From contig VAZG01000412.1 of the NCBI GenBank assembly GCA_005885285.1, forward strand, positions 1-35,248: a stretch of DNA of 35,248 bases. The letters are read 5' to 3'. Within the stretch, counting starts at the first letter, position 1. Every line of letters begins with the position of its first letter. Shown piece after piece: positions 26,444-35,123 of the stretch. The notes beneath the pieces were generated by a model. That model was not told the DNA's origin. It did not search any database and saw nothing but the letters and a program-made list of their open reading frames with translations. Made by a program: the position numbers and the translations under genes. This DNA comes from Alphaproteobacteria bacterium. GTDB lineage: Bacteria > Pseudomonadota > Alphaproteobacteria > Rhizobiales > Xanthobacteraceae.

Positions 26444-26626
26444 CCCTCGCCCCGCCCTTCGCGGGGAGAGGGTTGGGTGAGGGGCTCTTCGCTCCTCAAT
26501 TTCGACTGCGAATTTTTGAAGCACTGAAACGTCCGGCTTGCGCGGCGGCTTTGGCCAGCGATGTGCCTTGCCCCTCACCCGCCGCGAAGACGCGACGACC
26601 TCTCCCCGCGAAAGAGCGGGGAGAGG
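26444..26626. repeat. MITE-like palindromic element between argG and OmpA gene
   Basis: Two hairpins face each other. The left is ccctcgccccgc (26444-26455) with gcggggagaggg (26461-26472), one mismatch. The right is cctctccccgc (26599-26609) with gcggggagagg (26616-26626), perfect. Between them, gtgagggg near 26477 and cccctcac near 26572 are also complementary, so the whole 183 bp can fold on itself. Such nested inverted ends resemble a non-autonomous mobile element; the left hairpin could also terminate argG. Confidence 0.75.
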
Positions 26627-26644
26627 CGAAGCAACGGCGCCCCC

Positions 26645-28588
26645 CTACCTCGGCGGCGCGGTGCCGGGCGGTGGCGGCGGCAACGACGCCGTGCCGCCGT
26701 TGAGCAAGGGCGTAATGCGCCGGATAGTGACGCGCCGGTTGATGCGGCTCGGTCCCGAGGTCTGTTCTTTCGGATATTGCGAGCCGTAGCCCTGCGAAGT
26801 CAGGTTCTCCGCAGGCACCTGGAATTGCTGCGTCAGCAGCTCGGCTGCGGATTCGGCGCGGCGATCCGATAGCGACAGATTGTCGACGTCGTTGCCGACC
26901 GCGTCGGTATGGCCCTCGATCAGGAACACCTCGCGCGGGTTGCGCTGGATCGCGCGGTTGAGGCCATCGGCGATCACCTGCAGCTTCGCCGCCTGATCGG
27001 GCGGAATCTCCCACGATCCGGTTTCGAAGTTGATGGTGTTGAGATCGATGCTCGGCATCAACTGCCGCACCGACGGGCTGTAACGGATCTCGTCGAGCGA
27101 GTAGCGGCGGTCGATCCGGTCTACCGGGGGTGCCAGCATGGTGTCGTAGATCAGTTCCGGCGGCGCTACGTCGGCCTCGACGATGTAGCGATCGTAGGGA
27201 ATGCGGATGACCGGCGGCGGCAGGTCGACATAGAAGCCGCCGACCGCGCGCGGATCGCGATAGCTATTGTCGATGATGATGATCTCGCGGCCCTCGCGGT
27301 CGCGCCTGAGCCGGCGCAGCAGCTGGCCATCGCGGCCGACAACGGTGATGACCTGCGAGCCGTCGGGACGGATCACGACCGTGCGGGTTTCGCCGCCCAC
27401 TTGCTGAGTTTGGATGTCGCGCGCGCCGAAGCGGAAGCGATCCTCTTCGTTGTGGCGAATGAACGACTGGCCGGAGGGGTCGACCACGATCACCCGGCCG
27501 GGTTCGGTGAAGACCCTGCGGCCGCCCTGGTCGCTTTCCTGCCGCTGGCCGCGGAAATCTTCCATGCGACGCGGCCCCTGTGGCGCGGCGCCTTGCGGAG
27601 CGGGTGCCAGGGCTTGGGCGGGCGGCGGCGGTGGTGGAAGTGGTGTGGTGACAGTTGGTGGCGCACGGCGTGCCAGCGGGGCAGCACCCGAGGGCGCTGC
27701 GCCCTGTTGCCCGCCGGGTGCGGCTGGCGCAGGAATAGCGTTCGGCGCCGGCGGAGCACCCGTCGGTGGCTGCCCGCCGGGCCGTCCCGTCGGCGGCGTG
27801 CCGGCACCGCCACCCGCGGGCGGCGTGGGCGCGGGCTGGGCTTGCGGAGCGGTGGCAGGCGGCGGTGTCTGGCCGGGCGCGGGTCCCGTTTTTTCACGCT
27901 CTCGCAACGGCTCTTTTGGTTGCCCTGCGGGCGGGGTCGCGGGCGCCGGCTGGACTTGCGGGGCGGCGGCCGGCGGCGGTGTCTGGCCGGGCGTGGGCCC
28001 CGTTTTTTCACGCTCTCGCAACTGCTCTTTTGGTTGCCCTGCCGGCGGCGTCGCGGGCGCGGGCTGAGCCTTCAGACCTCCGGCCGGTGGCGGTGTCTGG
28101 CTAGGCGTGGGCGTCGTCCGCTCTCTTTCGCGCAGTTGCTCCTTCTGCCCCGCGGGCGGCGTTGCCGGCGCTGGCTGGGCCTGCGGGGCTGCGGCCGGAG
28201 GCGGCGTCTGGCCGGGCGGAGGCCCAGTCCTTTCCCTTTCCCGGAATTGTTCTTTCGGCTGCCCCGCAGAAGGCGGTGTCGGAGCCTTTGGCGCGGCCGG
28301 CGGCGGGGGCGGCGCAGGCCGCGGAGGTGCTGCCGCGGGTGGGGCCGGCGGAGGCGTCGGGCGCGGAGGTGGGGCCGCAGCGGGAGGCGCTGCAGGTGGC
28401 GCGGCCTTCGGAGCGGCCGCAGGCGGTGCTCCCTTGGGGGCTTCTCTCTTGGGTTTGCCGTCGGGACCCAATTCTTCCTTTGCTTGCGCCATCACCTGTG
28501 GCGCTGTTTGCGCGTGCGACGGCAAGCTTGCGCATTGCATCGCTGTGAGGGCTGTTGTGGCAAGCAGCACGAGGCGAAGTTTTGTCAT
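26645..28588 (-). CDS. OmpA-family protein with Pro-rich tandem repeats
   Basis: A 647-residue exported protein with a signal peptide (about 1-27, ending SHAQ). Residues 50-109 are Ala/Pro-rich; residues 110-259 are four tandem 37-38-residue repeats with a charged LREREK core and a TPPPA stretch; and 260-340 are again Pro-rich. A conserved middle domain (about 350-510) is followed by an OmpA C-terminal peptidoglycan-binding domain with INFETGSWEIPPDQAAKL and EGHTDAVGNDVDNLSLSDRRA. A proline-rich spacer next to an OmpA domain suggests a protein spanning the periplasm and binding peptidoglycan. The repeat number may vary between strains. ATG 28588 gives the signal peptide. Confidence 0.88.
   Translation of the reverse strand: MTKLRLVLLATTALTAMQCASLPSHAQTAPQVMAQAKEELGPDGKPKREAPKGAPPAAAPKAAPPAAPPAAAPPPRPTPPPAPPAAAPPRPAPPPPPAAPKAPTPPSAGQPKEQFRERERTGPPPGQTPPPAAAPQAQPAPATPPAGQKEQLRERERTTPTPSQTPPPAGGLKAQPAPATPPAGQPKEQLREREKTGPTPGQTPPPAAAPQVQPAPATPPAGQPKEPLREREKTGPAPGQTPPPATAPQAQPAPTPPAGGGAGTPPTGRPGGQPPTGAPPAPNAIPAPAAPGGQQGAAPSGAAPLARRAPPTVTTPLPPPPPPAQALAPAPQGAAPQGPRRMEDFRGQRQESDQGGRRVFTEPGRVIVVDPSGQSFIRHNEEDRFRFGARDIQTQQVGGETRTVVIRPDGSQVITVVGRDGQLLRRLRRDREGREIIIIDNSYRDPRAVGGFYVDLPPPVIRIPYDRYIVEADVAPPELIYDTMLAPPVDRIDRRYSLDEIRYSPSVRQLMPSIDLNTINFETGSWEIPPDQAAKLQVIADGLNRAIQRNPREVFLIEGHTDAVGNDVDNLSLSDRRAESAAELLTQQFQVPAENLTSQGYGSQYPKEQTSGPSRINRRVTIRRITPLLNGGTASLPPPPPGTAPPR
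27812..28261. repeat. Four tandem 111-114 bp coding repeats in the OmpA gene
   Basis: Residues 110-147, 148-184, 185-222 and 223-259 of the OmpA-family protein are near-copies. Each begins QPKEQLREREKTGP or a close variant (the second lacks the Pro) and ends PAPATPPAG or PAPTPPAG. Unit length varies only by single codons. Direct DNA repeats of this size are prone to copy-number change. Confidence 0.9.
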
Positions 28589-28922
28589 GATGATCTCGGT
28601 CCCGGAAAACCTTGGCAGGAAAGATAGAAGTGTCGTTCGGCCGAACCCGTCGGCATCGCGATCAACGGCCAGCCATTAGGCCGGATTGTGGCGGGTTACC
28701 AACGCAAAACGCTTTTTATTTCGTTCATGCAATGGGTTACATATGTCCCTCGTTCATTGCGCGTTCAGACGAGGGTTGTGGATCGAAGCACATATTGCCC
28801 CCTGCGGCGTGTTCGGGCGAGGAAGAGTGATAGGCGCCACGGGTGTGGCGTTAGGGAATCGACAACGGCGTGGCAGCCGCGAGGTTCCCGCCTTTGGTTC
28901 CCTGGGTGCAATGCTGACCCGA
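28589..28922. other. Intergenic stretch upstream of the OmpA-family gene
   Basis: About 334 bp between the OmpA gene and the VOC gene, both on the minus strand. I find no protein-like reading frame. It should carry the OmpA gene promoter and the end of the VOC transcript. The short string gggttac occurs twice (near 28693 and 28733); I cannot assign a role to it. Confidence 0.4.
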
Positions 28923-29309
28923 TTACTCCGGCTTGTGGCACACGGCTTCGATGTTGTGGCCGTCGGGATCCAGCACAAACGCGCCGTAGTAATGGGCGTG
29001 ATAATGCGCACGGACACCGGGCGCACCGTTGTCGCGTCCGCCAGCGGCGATAGCCGCCTTGTAGAAGGCGTCGACGGTGGAGCGATCTTTCGCCAGGATC
29101 GCCACATGCAGCGGCTTGTCCAATCCGCCTTCGCCGCCGATCCAGAAATCCGGCTTGCCATTGGCGCCAAAACCGGCGGCGGGATCATGGCCGGTCTGCT
29201 CCTGCGTCACCTCCATCACCAGGCCGTAATCGAGCGGCGCCAGCGCTTTCGCATAGAATTCCTTCGAACGTTGATAGTCGGAGACCGGGAAACCAATATG
29301 GTCGATCAT
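28923..29309 (-). CDS. VOC (glyoxalase/bleomycin-resistance) family protein
   Basis: A 128-residue protein with the vicinal oxygen chelate fold. It starts MIDHIGFPVSDYQRSKEFYAKAL, the classic first VOC module with the metal His near residue 4, and its second half ends with GAFVLDPDGHNIEAVCH, with the metal-binding Glu. Members include glyoxalases, dioxygenases and resistance proteins; the substrate is unknown. A TTG four codons upstream is in frame, but ATG 29309 has GGAGG at a good distance. It follows the FkbM gene by 27 bp, suggesting one transcript. Confidence 0.88.
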   Translation of the reverse strand: MIDHIGFPVSDYQRSKEFYAKALAPLDYGLVMEVTQEQTGHDPAAGFGANGKPDFWIGGEGGLDKPLHVAILAKDRSTVDAFYKAAIAAGGRDNGAPGVRAHYHAHYYGAFVLDPDGHNIEAVCHKPE

Positions 29310-29336
29310 CGAACCCTCCAAATTCGGAATGAAAGC

Positions 29337-30191
29337 TCAGCCGCGCAATAATAACGTGTTGCTGCGGGTCTTGCCCGCCCCGGCATAGCCCCGCGCGCGC
29401 ATGTCGGCGATGCAGTCCTCCTGCCATTGATCGCGGGACAGATGTTCGATCACGACCGCACGTGGCCACAGCGCTTGTGGCGCTTCTTTGAAAAAGCCGG
29501 TCAGCACGCGATCCTCGAAACCTTCGACGTCGATCTTCAACGCATCGATCTTCGCTACGCCGGCGTCGCCGAGGATACGCGCAAGCCGCCATGCAGGCAC
29601 CCTGATGGGATCTTTCGCGCCCGCGCCCAAGACGATGTGGCTGGCGCCGAGATTGTCGCCGTCGGTCTCAATCATCAGTTCGCCGTCCTCGGGACCGGCG
29701 GCCGCGGCGACCAGACGGACCTGGGTGAAGGCGGAGGCCGTATTGTTGAACGAAAGCCGTGCGAAGGTGATGGGATGCGGCTCGATCGCAATGACTGTAC
29801 CGCGGGCGCCGACGTGGCGCGCCAGCGCGAGCGCGTAAGTGCCGACATTGGCGCCGATGTCGACGAACACGCCGCAGGGCGGCGTATGCTTGCGCAAGAA
29901 TTCCAGTTCTTCGAGATTATAGTCGGGATTGAACAGCGCGCCGCGTTCGGTGGCGCTGGCCTGATGGTGGAAACGGAATGAGGCGCCCTGGTACTCCACA
30001 TCGACCGGGCCGGCGCGCAACAGGTTGACGAGCCGCGACAGCATCGGGCGGAACGCGCCGCGCTTCAGGCGGGTGCGCCGCGCCAGCGAGATAACGACAG
30101 CTTGCGCCGCGTTCGGCGCCAGCGCGCCAAACGGCGCGGGCAAAGGGTCATTGTCGGGAATCAAGCAAACTTCCTCGTCAAGCGGCGGCAT
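29337..30191 (-). CDS. FkbM family methyltransferase
   Basis: A 284-residue SAM-dependent methyltransferase of the FkbM family, which methylates hydroxyl groups on sugars or polyketides. Motif I, GVFVDIGANVGTYALALA (about 107-124), and the acidic IAIEPHP motif are clear, followed by the family segments KIDALKIDVEGFEDRVL and the C-terminal AVVIEHL. The start is not certain: ATG 30191 (MPPLDEEVC) is the first plausible one, with the frame open to 30290 but no similarity there. No glycosyltransferase or polyketide gene is nearby, so the substrate is open. Confidence 0.85.
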   Translation of the reverse strand: MPPLDEEVCLIPDNDPLPAPFGALAPNAAQAVVISLARRTRLKRGAFRPMLSRLVNLLRAGPVDVEYQGASFRFHHQASATERGALFNPDYNLEELEFLRKHTPPCGVFVDIGANVGTYALALARHVGARGTVIAIEPHPITFARLSFNNTASAFTQVRLVAAAAGPEDGELMIETDGDNLGASHIVLGAGAKDPIRVPAWRLARILGDAGVAKIDALKIDVEGFEDRVLTGFFKEAPQALWPRAVVIEHLSRDQWQEDCIADMRARGYAGAGKTRSNTLLLRG

Positions 30192-30286
30192 GCATAGCCG
30201 GTTTTGCCCATGACTCCAACGATGACGGGCTCCAACGACGATCCGCTGCTCACTCCGCGCTGCCGCTGACCAGCACCGACATGCCG

Positions 30287-30418
30287 TCAAGGTTTGGCGC
30301 CGCGCAAGGCAAGTAGCTGGGCGGTCAGCTTGGCTGCACGGTCGACCGTGTTCGAGATAGCATCGACATAGCGCTGGCGCAGGCCTGTGACGACGACCGG
30401 TGACAGATGATCGGTCGC
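30287..30418 (-). pseudogene. Probable histidine-kinase dimerisation domain relic
   Basis: Directly after the sdhB stop codon and in the same frame, 43 codons are open before a stop at 30287-30289. They have no start codon. The text includes LRQRYVDAISNTVDRAAKLT and TAQLLAL, close to the second helix of the HisKA dimerisation domain of bradyrhizobial kinases, which I recall as AISDTVDRAAKLTGQLLAF followed by ARRQALKP. No catalytic domain, no phosphoaccepting His and no promoter remain. I read it as a decayed gene fragment; SdhB readthrough is a less likely alternative. Confidence 0.55.
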
Positions 30419-31201
30419 CTAAATCTGCCGTTCGACCATCATCAGCTTGAGTTCGGCAATCGCCTCGGAGGGATTGAGGCTCTTCGGGCAGGCCTTGGCG
30501 CAGTTTAAGATGGTATGGCAGCGATAGAGCCGGAACGGGTCCTCGAGATTGTCGAGCCGCTCGCCGGTCGCTTCATCGCGGCTGTCCTTGACCCAGCGTG
30601 TCGCCTGCAATAGCGCAGCCGGCCCCAGGAAGCGCTCGCTGTTCCACCAATAGCTGGGGCACGAGGTCGAGCAGCAGGCGCACAAAATGCATTCGTAGAG
30701 GCCGTCGAGCTTTTCGCGGTCCTCGTGGCTCTGCCTCCATTCCTTCTGCGGCGTCGGCGAGGTCGTCTTCAGCCACGGCTCGATCGAGGCATATTGCGCG
30801 TAGAAATTGCTCAGGTCGGGCACCAGGTCCTTGACCACCGGCTGATGCGGTAGCGGATTGACCTTGACCGCGCCGTCCTTCACGTCGTGCATCGATTTGG
30901 TGCAGGCGAGCGTGTTCTGGCCGTCGATGTTCATGGCGCAGGAGCCGCAGACGCCTTCGCGGCAGGAGCGGCGAAACGTCAGTGTCGGGTCGATATGGTT
31001 CTTGATGCAGATCAGCGCGTCCAAAACCATCGGGCCGCAGTCATGGGTGTCGATGTAATAAGTATCGATGCTGGGGTTTTTGCCGTCGTCCGGATTCCAG
31101 CGATAGACCTTGAACTCGCGCGTCTCGGGGGCGCTCGCCGGCTTCGGCCAGGTTTTGCCGCCGATGATCTTCGAATTTTTCGGAAGTGCGAATTCAACCA
31201 T
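30419..31201 (-). CDS. sdhB: Succinate dehydrogenase iron-sulfur subunit
   Basis: The 260-residue SdhB passes electrons from the flavin to quinone through three clusters in complex II. The [2Fe-2S] ligands C80, C85, C88 and C100 are present. The [4Fe-4S] and [3Fe-4S] ligands are in [12 protein letters not shown] (C171, C174, C177, C181) and [14 protein letters not shown] (C228, C234, C238). ATG 31201 gives the normal N terminus; the frame is open upstream through repeat DNA. It is last in the sdhCDAB operon, and 108 bp containing a palindromic repeat separate it from sdhA. Confidence 0.97.
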   Translation of the reverse strand: MVEFALPKNSKIIGGKTWPKPASAPETREFKVYRWNPDDGKNPSIDTYYIDTHDCGPMVLDALICIKNHIDPTLTFRRSCREGVCGSCAMNIDGQNTLACTKSMHDVKDGAVKVNPLPHQPVVKDLVPDLSNFYAQYASIEPWLKTTSPTPQKEWRQSHEDREKLDGLYECILCACCSTSCPSYWWNSERFLGPAALLQATRWVKDSRDEATGERLDNLEDPFRLYRCHTILNCAKACPKSLNPSEAIAELKLMMVERQI

Positions 31202-31224
31202 CCATCTTGCCTTTTGGTTCAATC

Positions 31225-31300
31225 CGTCATTGCCGGGCTTGACCCGGCAATCCATCATCTTCGAAGAGGATGGATGTGCGGGTCAAGCCCGCGCATGGCG
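31225..31300. repeat. Palindromic repeat between sdhA and sdhB
   Basis: Begins cgtcattgccgggcttgacc and ends near gggtcaagcccgcgcatggc, with gcttgaccc/gggtcaagc arms and a central gatg-rich dyad (catcatcttcgaagaggatg). I recognise it as an intergenic repeat common in Bradyrhizobium. It lies inside an operon, so it would be in the sdh mRNA, where it might alter the relative amount of sdhB message. Confidence 0.8.
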
Positions 31301-31309
31301 AACAGAGCA

Positions 31310-33154
31310 TTAATACACCCGCGCCTTCGGCGGAATGTACTGCACATCATTGGTCATCGTGTAGTCGTGCACCGGGCGATACTCGATCGAGGTCTTGCCG
31401 CCATCGTCGATCCACGCCAGCGTGTGCTTCATCCAGTTCTTGTCGTCGCGGTCGGGGAAATCCTCGCGCGCATGCGCGCCGCGGCTTTCGGTGCGGTTCG
31501 CCGCCGAGTCCATGGTCACCACCGCCTGCACGATCAGATTGTCGAACTCCAGCGTCTCCACCAGATCGGAATTCCAGATCAGAGAACGATCGGTGACCGA
31601 GATATCACTGATGCCGCCATGCACCTTGTGAATCAGGTTGTGCCCTTCTTCCAGCACCTCGCCGGTGCGGAACACCGCGCAATTGTTCTGCATCACTAGC
31701 TGCATGTTCTCGCGCAGCTTTGCGGTCGGCGTGCCGCCGGCGGCGTGACGGTAGCGATCGAGACGGCCGAGCGCCTTGTCGGCCGAGCCGGCCGGCAGGT
31801 CCGGCTGCTTGCCGTTCGGCGTGAGCTTTTCCGCGCAGCGCAGCGCGGCGGCGCGGCCGAACACCACGAGATCGATCAGCGAGTTGGAGCCGAGCCGGTT
31901 GGCGCCATGCACCGAAACGCAGGCCGCTTCGCCCACCGCCATCAGGCCCGGCACCACGAAATTGTCGTCGCCGTTCTGCTTGGTCAGCGCCTCGCCGTGG
32001 AAGTTGGTCGGAATCCCGCCCATGTTGTAATGCGCGGTCGGCACGATCGGGATCGGCTCGCGCGTCACATCGACATTGGCAAAAATCCGCGTTGATTCCG
32101 AAATGCCCGGCAGCCGCTCTTGCAATATCTTTGGATCGAGATGATCAAGGTGCAGGAAGATGTGGTCCTTGTGCTTGCCGACGCCGCGTCCTTCGCGGAT
32201 TTCGATGGTCATCGCGCGCGAAACCACGTCGCGGGAGGCGAGATCCTTGGCCGAGGGCGCATAACGCTCCATGAAGCGCTCGCCTTCCGAATTTACAAGA
32301 TAGCCGCCCTCGCCACGCGCGCCCTCGGTCACGAGACAGCCCGCGCCATAGATTCCGGTCGGGTGGAACTGGACGAATTCCATGTCCTGCAACGGCAGGC
32401 CGGCCCGCAGCGCCATCGCGCTGCCGTCGCCGGTTTGCGTGTGGGCGCCGGTGCAGGAATGATAGACCCGCCCGTAGCCGCCGGTGGCAAGGATCGTGGT
32501 CTGGGCGCGAAACCGGTGCAATGTACCGTCGTCAAGATTGAGCGCGATCACGCCGCGGCAGGTGCCCTGGTCGTCCATGATCAGGTCGATCGCAAAGAAC
32601 TCGATATAGAATTCCGCGGAGTGCCGCAGCGCCTGGCCGTACATGGTGTGCAGCATGGCGTGCCCGGTGCGGTCGGCAGCGGCGCAGGTGCGCTGCGCCT
32701 GGCCTTTGCCGTAGTCCACCGTCATGCCGCCGAACGGCCGCTGATAGATCCTGCCGTCCTCGGTGCGCGAGAATGGCACGCCCCAATGCTCGAGTTCGTA
32801 AACCGCCTCCGGCGCCTGGCGCACCATGTATTCGATCGAATCCTGATCGCCCAGCCAGTCCGATCCCTTGACGGTGTCGTACATGTGCCAGCGCCAATCG
32901 TCCGGATGCATGTTGCCGAGAGATGCGGAAATGCCGCCTTGGGCCGCGACCGTATGCGAGCGCGTCGGAAACACCTTGGTGATGCAGGCCGTGCGCAAGC
33001 CGGCCTCGCTGCAGCCGACCACGGCGCGCAAGCCCGCACCGCCCGCGCCGACCACGACGACGTCATAGGTGTGGTCGTCGACCGGATAGGCCTTTCCGTT
33101 GGTGGCCGGGCCGGCGCTGCCGTTTGCGGTCTTGCCGTTACCGTTCGCGGCCAT
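31310..33154 (-). CDS. sdhA: Succinate dehydrogenase flavoprotein subunit
   Basis: The 614-residue SdhA oxidises succinate to fumarate with covalently bound FAD, linking the TCA cycle to respiration. FAD-binding GAGGAG (36-41), the covalent flavin His67 in [10 protein letters not shown], and the substrate segments [11 protein letters not shown] and [15 protein letters not shown] are present; the C terminus ends YIPPKARVY, typical of the family. The N-terminal 25 residues are Gly/Asn-rich and variable. It lies 3 bp after sdhD and is almost certainly cotranscribed with sdhC and sdhD. Confidence 0.98.
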   Translation of the reverse strand: MAANGNGKTANGSAGPATNGKAYPVDDHTYDVVVVGAGGAGLRAVVGCSEAGLRTACITKVFPTRSHTVAAQGGISASLGNMHPDDWRWHMYDTVKGSDWLGDQDSIEYMVRQAPEAVYELEHWGVPFSRTEDGRIYQRPFGGMTVDYGKGQAQRTCAAADRTGHAMLHTMYGQALRHSAEFYIEFFAIDLIMDDQGTCRGVIALNLDDGTLHRFRAQTTILATGGYGRVYHSCTGAHTQTGDGSAMALRAGLPLQDMEFVQFHPTGIYGAGCLVTEGARGEGGYLVNSEGERFMERYAPSAKDLASRDVVSRAMTIEIREGRGVGKHKDHIFLHLDHLDPKILQERLPGISESTRIFANVDVTREPIPIVPTAHYNMGGIPTNFHGEALTKQNGDDNFVVPGLMAVGEAACVSVHGANRLGSNSLIDLVVFGRAAALRCAEKLTPNGKQPDLPAGSADKALGRLDRYRHAAGGTPTAKLRENMQLVMQNNCAVFRTGEVLEEGHNLIHKVHGGISDISVTDRSLIWNSDLVETLEFDNLIVQAVVTMDSAANRTESRGAHAREDFPDRDDKNWMKHTLAWIDDGGKTSIEYRPVHDYTMTNDVQYIPPKARVY

Positions 33155-33157
33155 GGG

Positions 33158-33487
33158 TTATACTCCCGATGACAGTTTGAGGAGGGCGTAGATCGAGGCG
33201 AGCGCCACCGCGAACGAGAAGAAATTGTTGGCCATGATGCCGGCGAGCTTGAGCTTCTCGTTGTGAACGTAATCCTCAATCACGACCTGCATGCCGATCT
33301 TCATGTGCCAGGCGCTGGCGACGATGAACAGCAACAGGATGATCGCAATCGGCAATGATCCCAGAATTAGCTTCGCGCCAGCCTGGTTGCTGCCGATCAG
33401 CATCAGCACGATCACGATTACCGGCAGGCTGCGTACCCGCGCCAGCGGCGTGCGCATCGATTTGGCGGGAGAATTCTGCGCGCTCAT
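33158..33487 (-). CDS. sdhD: Succinate dehydrogenase membrane anchor, N-terminal gap
   Basis: SdhD helps hold complex II in the membrane and forms the heme b and quinone site. His61 (AWHMKIGM), the heme ligand, and Asp72-Tyr73 (EDYV) are conserved, and two full helices (about 41-60 and 84-104) are present. At residues 17-22 the sequence runs from RVRS straight into LPVIVIVLMLIG. Relatives have between these a G-S-x-x-S-G-T-x-x-F-W-x-Q-R-x-T-A-x-A motif and the start of helix 1. So about 20-25 residues seem deleted, leaving 109 instead of roughly 128. The start overlaps the sdhC stop (ATGA). Confidence 0.9.
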   Translation of the reverse strand: MSAQNSPAKSMRTPLARVRSLPVIVIVLMLIGSNQAGAKLILGSLPIAIILLLFIVASAWHMKIGMQVVIEDYVHNEKLKLAGIMANNFFSFAVALASIYALLKLSSGV

Positions 33488-33882
33488 CTTCCGCCCCCGA
33501 TCGCGTAAGCGGCGATCCAGACCAGCACCGTCAGCGAAACCCCGCCGATCAGGGCGCCCCAGGTCAGCGCCTCGCGTTCGTTAGGCTTGAAGCCATAGCC
33601 CAGGTCCCAGACGAAATGCCGGATGCCGCTGAGCATATGGTGCATCAGCGCCCAAGTGTAGCCGAACACGATCAGCCGGCCGATGGTGCTTGCGGTAAAG
33701 GCCTGCACATTGGCGTAGGCGCCGGGTCCCGAGGCCGCCGCGATCAGCCACCATGCCAGCAAAAGGGTGCCGAAATAAAGCGCCATGCCGGTTACGCGAT
33801 GGACGATGGAAAGCGCCATCGTCAACGTCCAGCGGTAGGTCTGCAGATGCGGCGAGAGCGGTCGTTCGATCCTGGCGGTCAT
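33484..33882 (-). CDS. sdhC: Succinate dehydrogenase cytochrome b556 subunit
   Basis: The 132-residue cytochrome subunit of complex II. SPHLQTYRW (10-18) and SIVHRVTG (25-32) supply the quinone-site Ser25 and Arg29, and His82 in HHMLSGIRHFVWD is the heme b ligand. Three membrane helices are present. The frame is open 94 codons further upstream, but ATG 33882 gives the family start MTARIERPLSPHLQTYR. It is first in the operon and overlaps sdhD by 4 bp. No typical promoter stands out in the 200 bp upstream. Confidence 0.96.
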   Translation of the reverse strand: MTARIERPLSPHLQTYRWTLTMALSIVHRVTGMALYFGTLLLAWWLIAAASGPGAYANVQAFTASTIGRLIVFGYTWALMHHMLSGIRHFVWDLGYGFKPNEREALTWGALIGGVSLTVLVWIAAYAIGGGR

Positions 33883-34084
33883 TGGCGGCTTTGACGGTTT
33901 TTGCGGCCCCGCAGGGGCGGTTCGGCGATCGCGACAGATTTGAGTCCTATTTACGTAGTCGAAACAGCTAGCGCAACGGCGAAATGCCCGAAATTGGCAC
34001 GCGCATTCATTGCTAGAGGCGTTCGCACACGTCAGTATATGCCGAGCGAACGAGGCGCTGCCGAAAGATCGAATTTGAATTCGA

Positions 34085-35017
34085 TTATTGCGCTGACCGG
34101 ACTTTTTCCAGGTGTTGGCCGAGGGCGTCGGAACGGTGCAATTGCTGAACGAGAAAGTCCGCACAAACCCGTATCTTCGGCGATGCCAGCCCGGAAGATT
34201 GAAGCAATAAATGCACCGGCGCGGGCGCCGGCTCGTGATCGCGCAGAATGCGCCGCAAGTGGCCCGCCGCCAGCTCCGACTTGATTTGCCATGACGGGAC
34301 CCTCACCACCCCGGCGCCGTCTTTTGCCGCCGCGACAAGCGCATCGAGGCTATTGATCCAGAGCCGACCAGCTATCCGGATTTTGCATTCCGCTTTTGCG
34401 TTCTCCTTGAAGCGCCACTCGCCGACACCCGGCGTATCCGAGAACACCAGACAGGCGTGATGGCGTAGATCGGCGGGCGAGCGCGGAACGCCGAAGCGCT
34501 TCAGATAGCCTGGCGCTGCACAGACGATCATCTGTACATCCGCGAGCTTGCGCGCGATTAGTTGCGAATCCGGCAAATGTCCGACGCGAAGCGCGACGTG
34601 AATGTCCTCCTCGATCATGTCGACGGCGCGGTCGAGCAGCAACAGCTCGACGGACACGGACGGATGGCGGCGCAGGAATTCGGCGAGCAGCGGCGCAATC
34701 AGCAACCGACCCATCAAGCTTGGCGCACTGATGCGAAGGCGCCCAGATGGTTGCTGCCGGCCCGACGATAACGCCAGTTCGACCTCCTTGAGCTCGCCAA
34801 GGATCGATTTTGCGCGATCGTAGAGAAGGCGCCCGTCATCGGTGAGTGCGAGGCGGCGCGTCGTTCGCGTGAGCAGACGCGTCCCGAATAGTTCTTCCAG
34901 CGCGGAAATCTGTCGGCTCACCGATGTCAGCGAGCTCGGCAGCGACCTCGCCGCAGCGGACAGGCTGCCGGCCTCCACCACCCGCACGAACGTCGCTATT
35001 GCCGCGAACTGGTCCAT
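34085..35017 (-). CDS. LysR family transcriptional regulator
   Basis: A 310-residue LysR-type regulator. The N-terminal winged helix-turn-helix is at about 16-60, with LSAAARSLPSSLTSVSRQIS and the LFGTRLLTRTTRRLALTDDG wing; the C-terminal effector-binding domain follows from about 90. LysR proteins often control the divergently transcribed neighbour, here the gene starting at 35124. The inducer is unknown. ATG 35017 gives the standard start MDQFAAIATFVRVVE. It is transcribed toward sdhC with about 200 bp between, which holds nothing recognisable beyond the likely sdh promoter region. Confidence 0.93.
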   Translation of the reverse strand: MDQFAAIATFVRVVEAGSLSAAARSLPSSLTSVSRQISALEELFGTRLLTRTTRRLALTDDGRLLYDRAKSILGELKEVELALSSGRQQPSGRLRISAPSLMGRLLIAPLLAEFLRRHPSVSVELLLLDRAVDMIEEDIHVALRVGHLPDSQLIARKLADVQMIVCAAPGYLKRFGVPRSPADLRHHACLVFSDTPGVGEWRFKENAKAECKIRIAGRLWINSLDALVAAAKDGAGVVRVPSWQIKSELAAGHLRRILRDHEPAPAPVHLLLQSSGLASPKIRVCADFLVQQLHRSDALGQHLEKVRSAQ

Positions 35018-35062
35018 GCTGATCCTTCCGTATCTCGCAAAGGTCTTCCCCGAATTGCGCTC

Positions 35063-35089
35063 ATACTACCGTAATCCACAACGGTCTAT
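35063..35089. promoter_or_regulatory. Candidate LysR operator in a divergent promoter region
   Basis: Between the LysR gene and the divergent gene lies an imperfect dyad with accgt (35068-35072) and acggt (35081-35085), spaced by 8 bp and extended by partial symmetry (atact.../...ctat). The spacing and location fit a T-N11-A-like LysR box. This is suggestive only; no consensus for this regulator is known to me. Confidence 0.3.
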
Positions 35090-35123
35090 GCTGCCGGGAA
35101 GTTCACGGCTTACGGAGTTCGAC

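Noticed and set aside
26909..28627. A 572-codon open frame on the plus strand opposite the OmpA-family gene
   Set aside because: Arg/Gly-rich text with no recognisable domain, caused by antisense of GC-rich, Pro-rich coding DNA; the minus-strand gene has a signal peptide and an OmpA domain.
28612..28830. A 72-codon plus-strand frame upstream of the OmpA gene
   Set aside because: No ribosome binding site, no known similarity and unlike coding sequence in composition.
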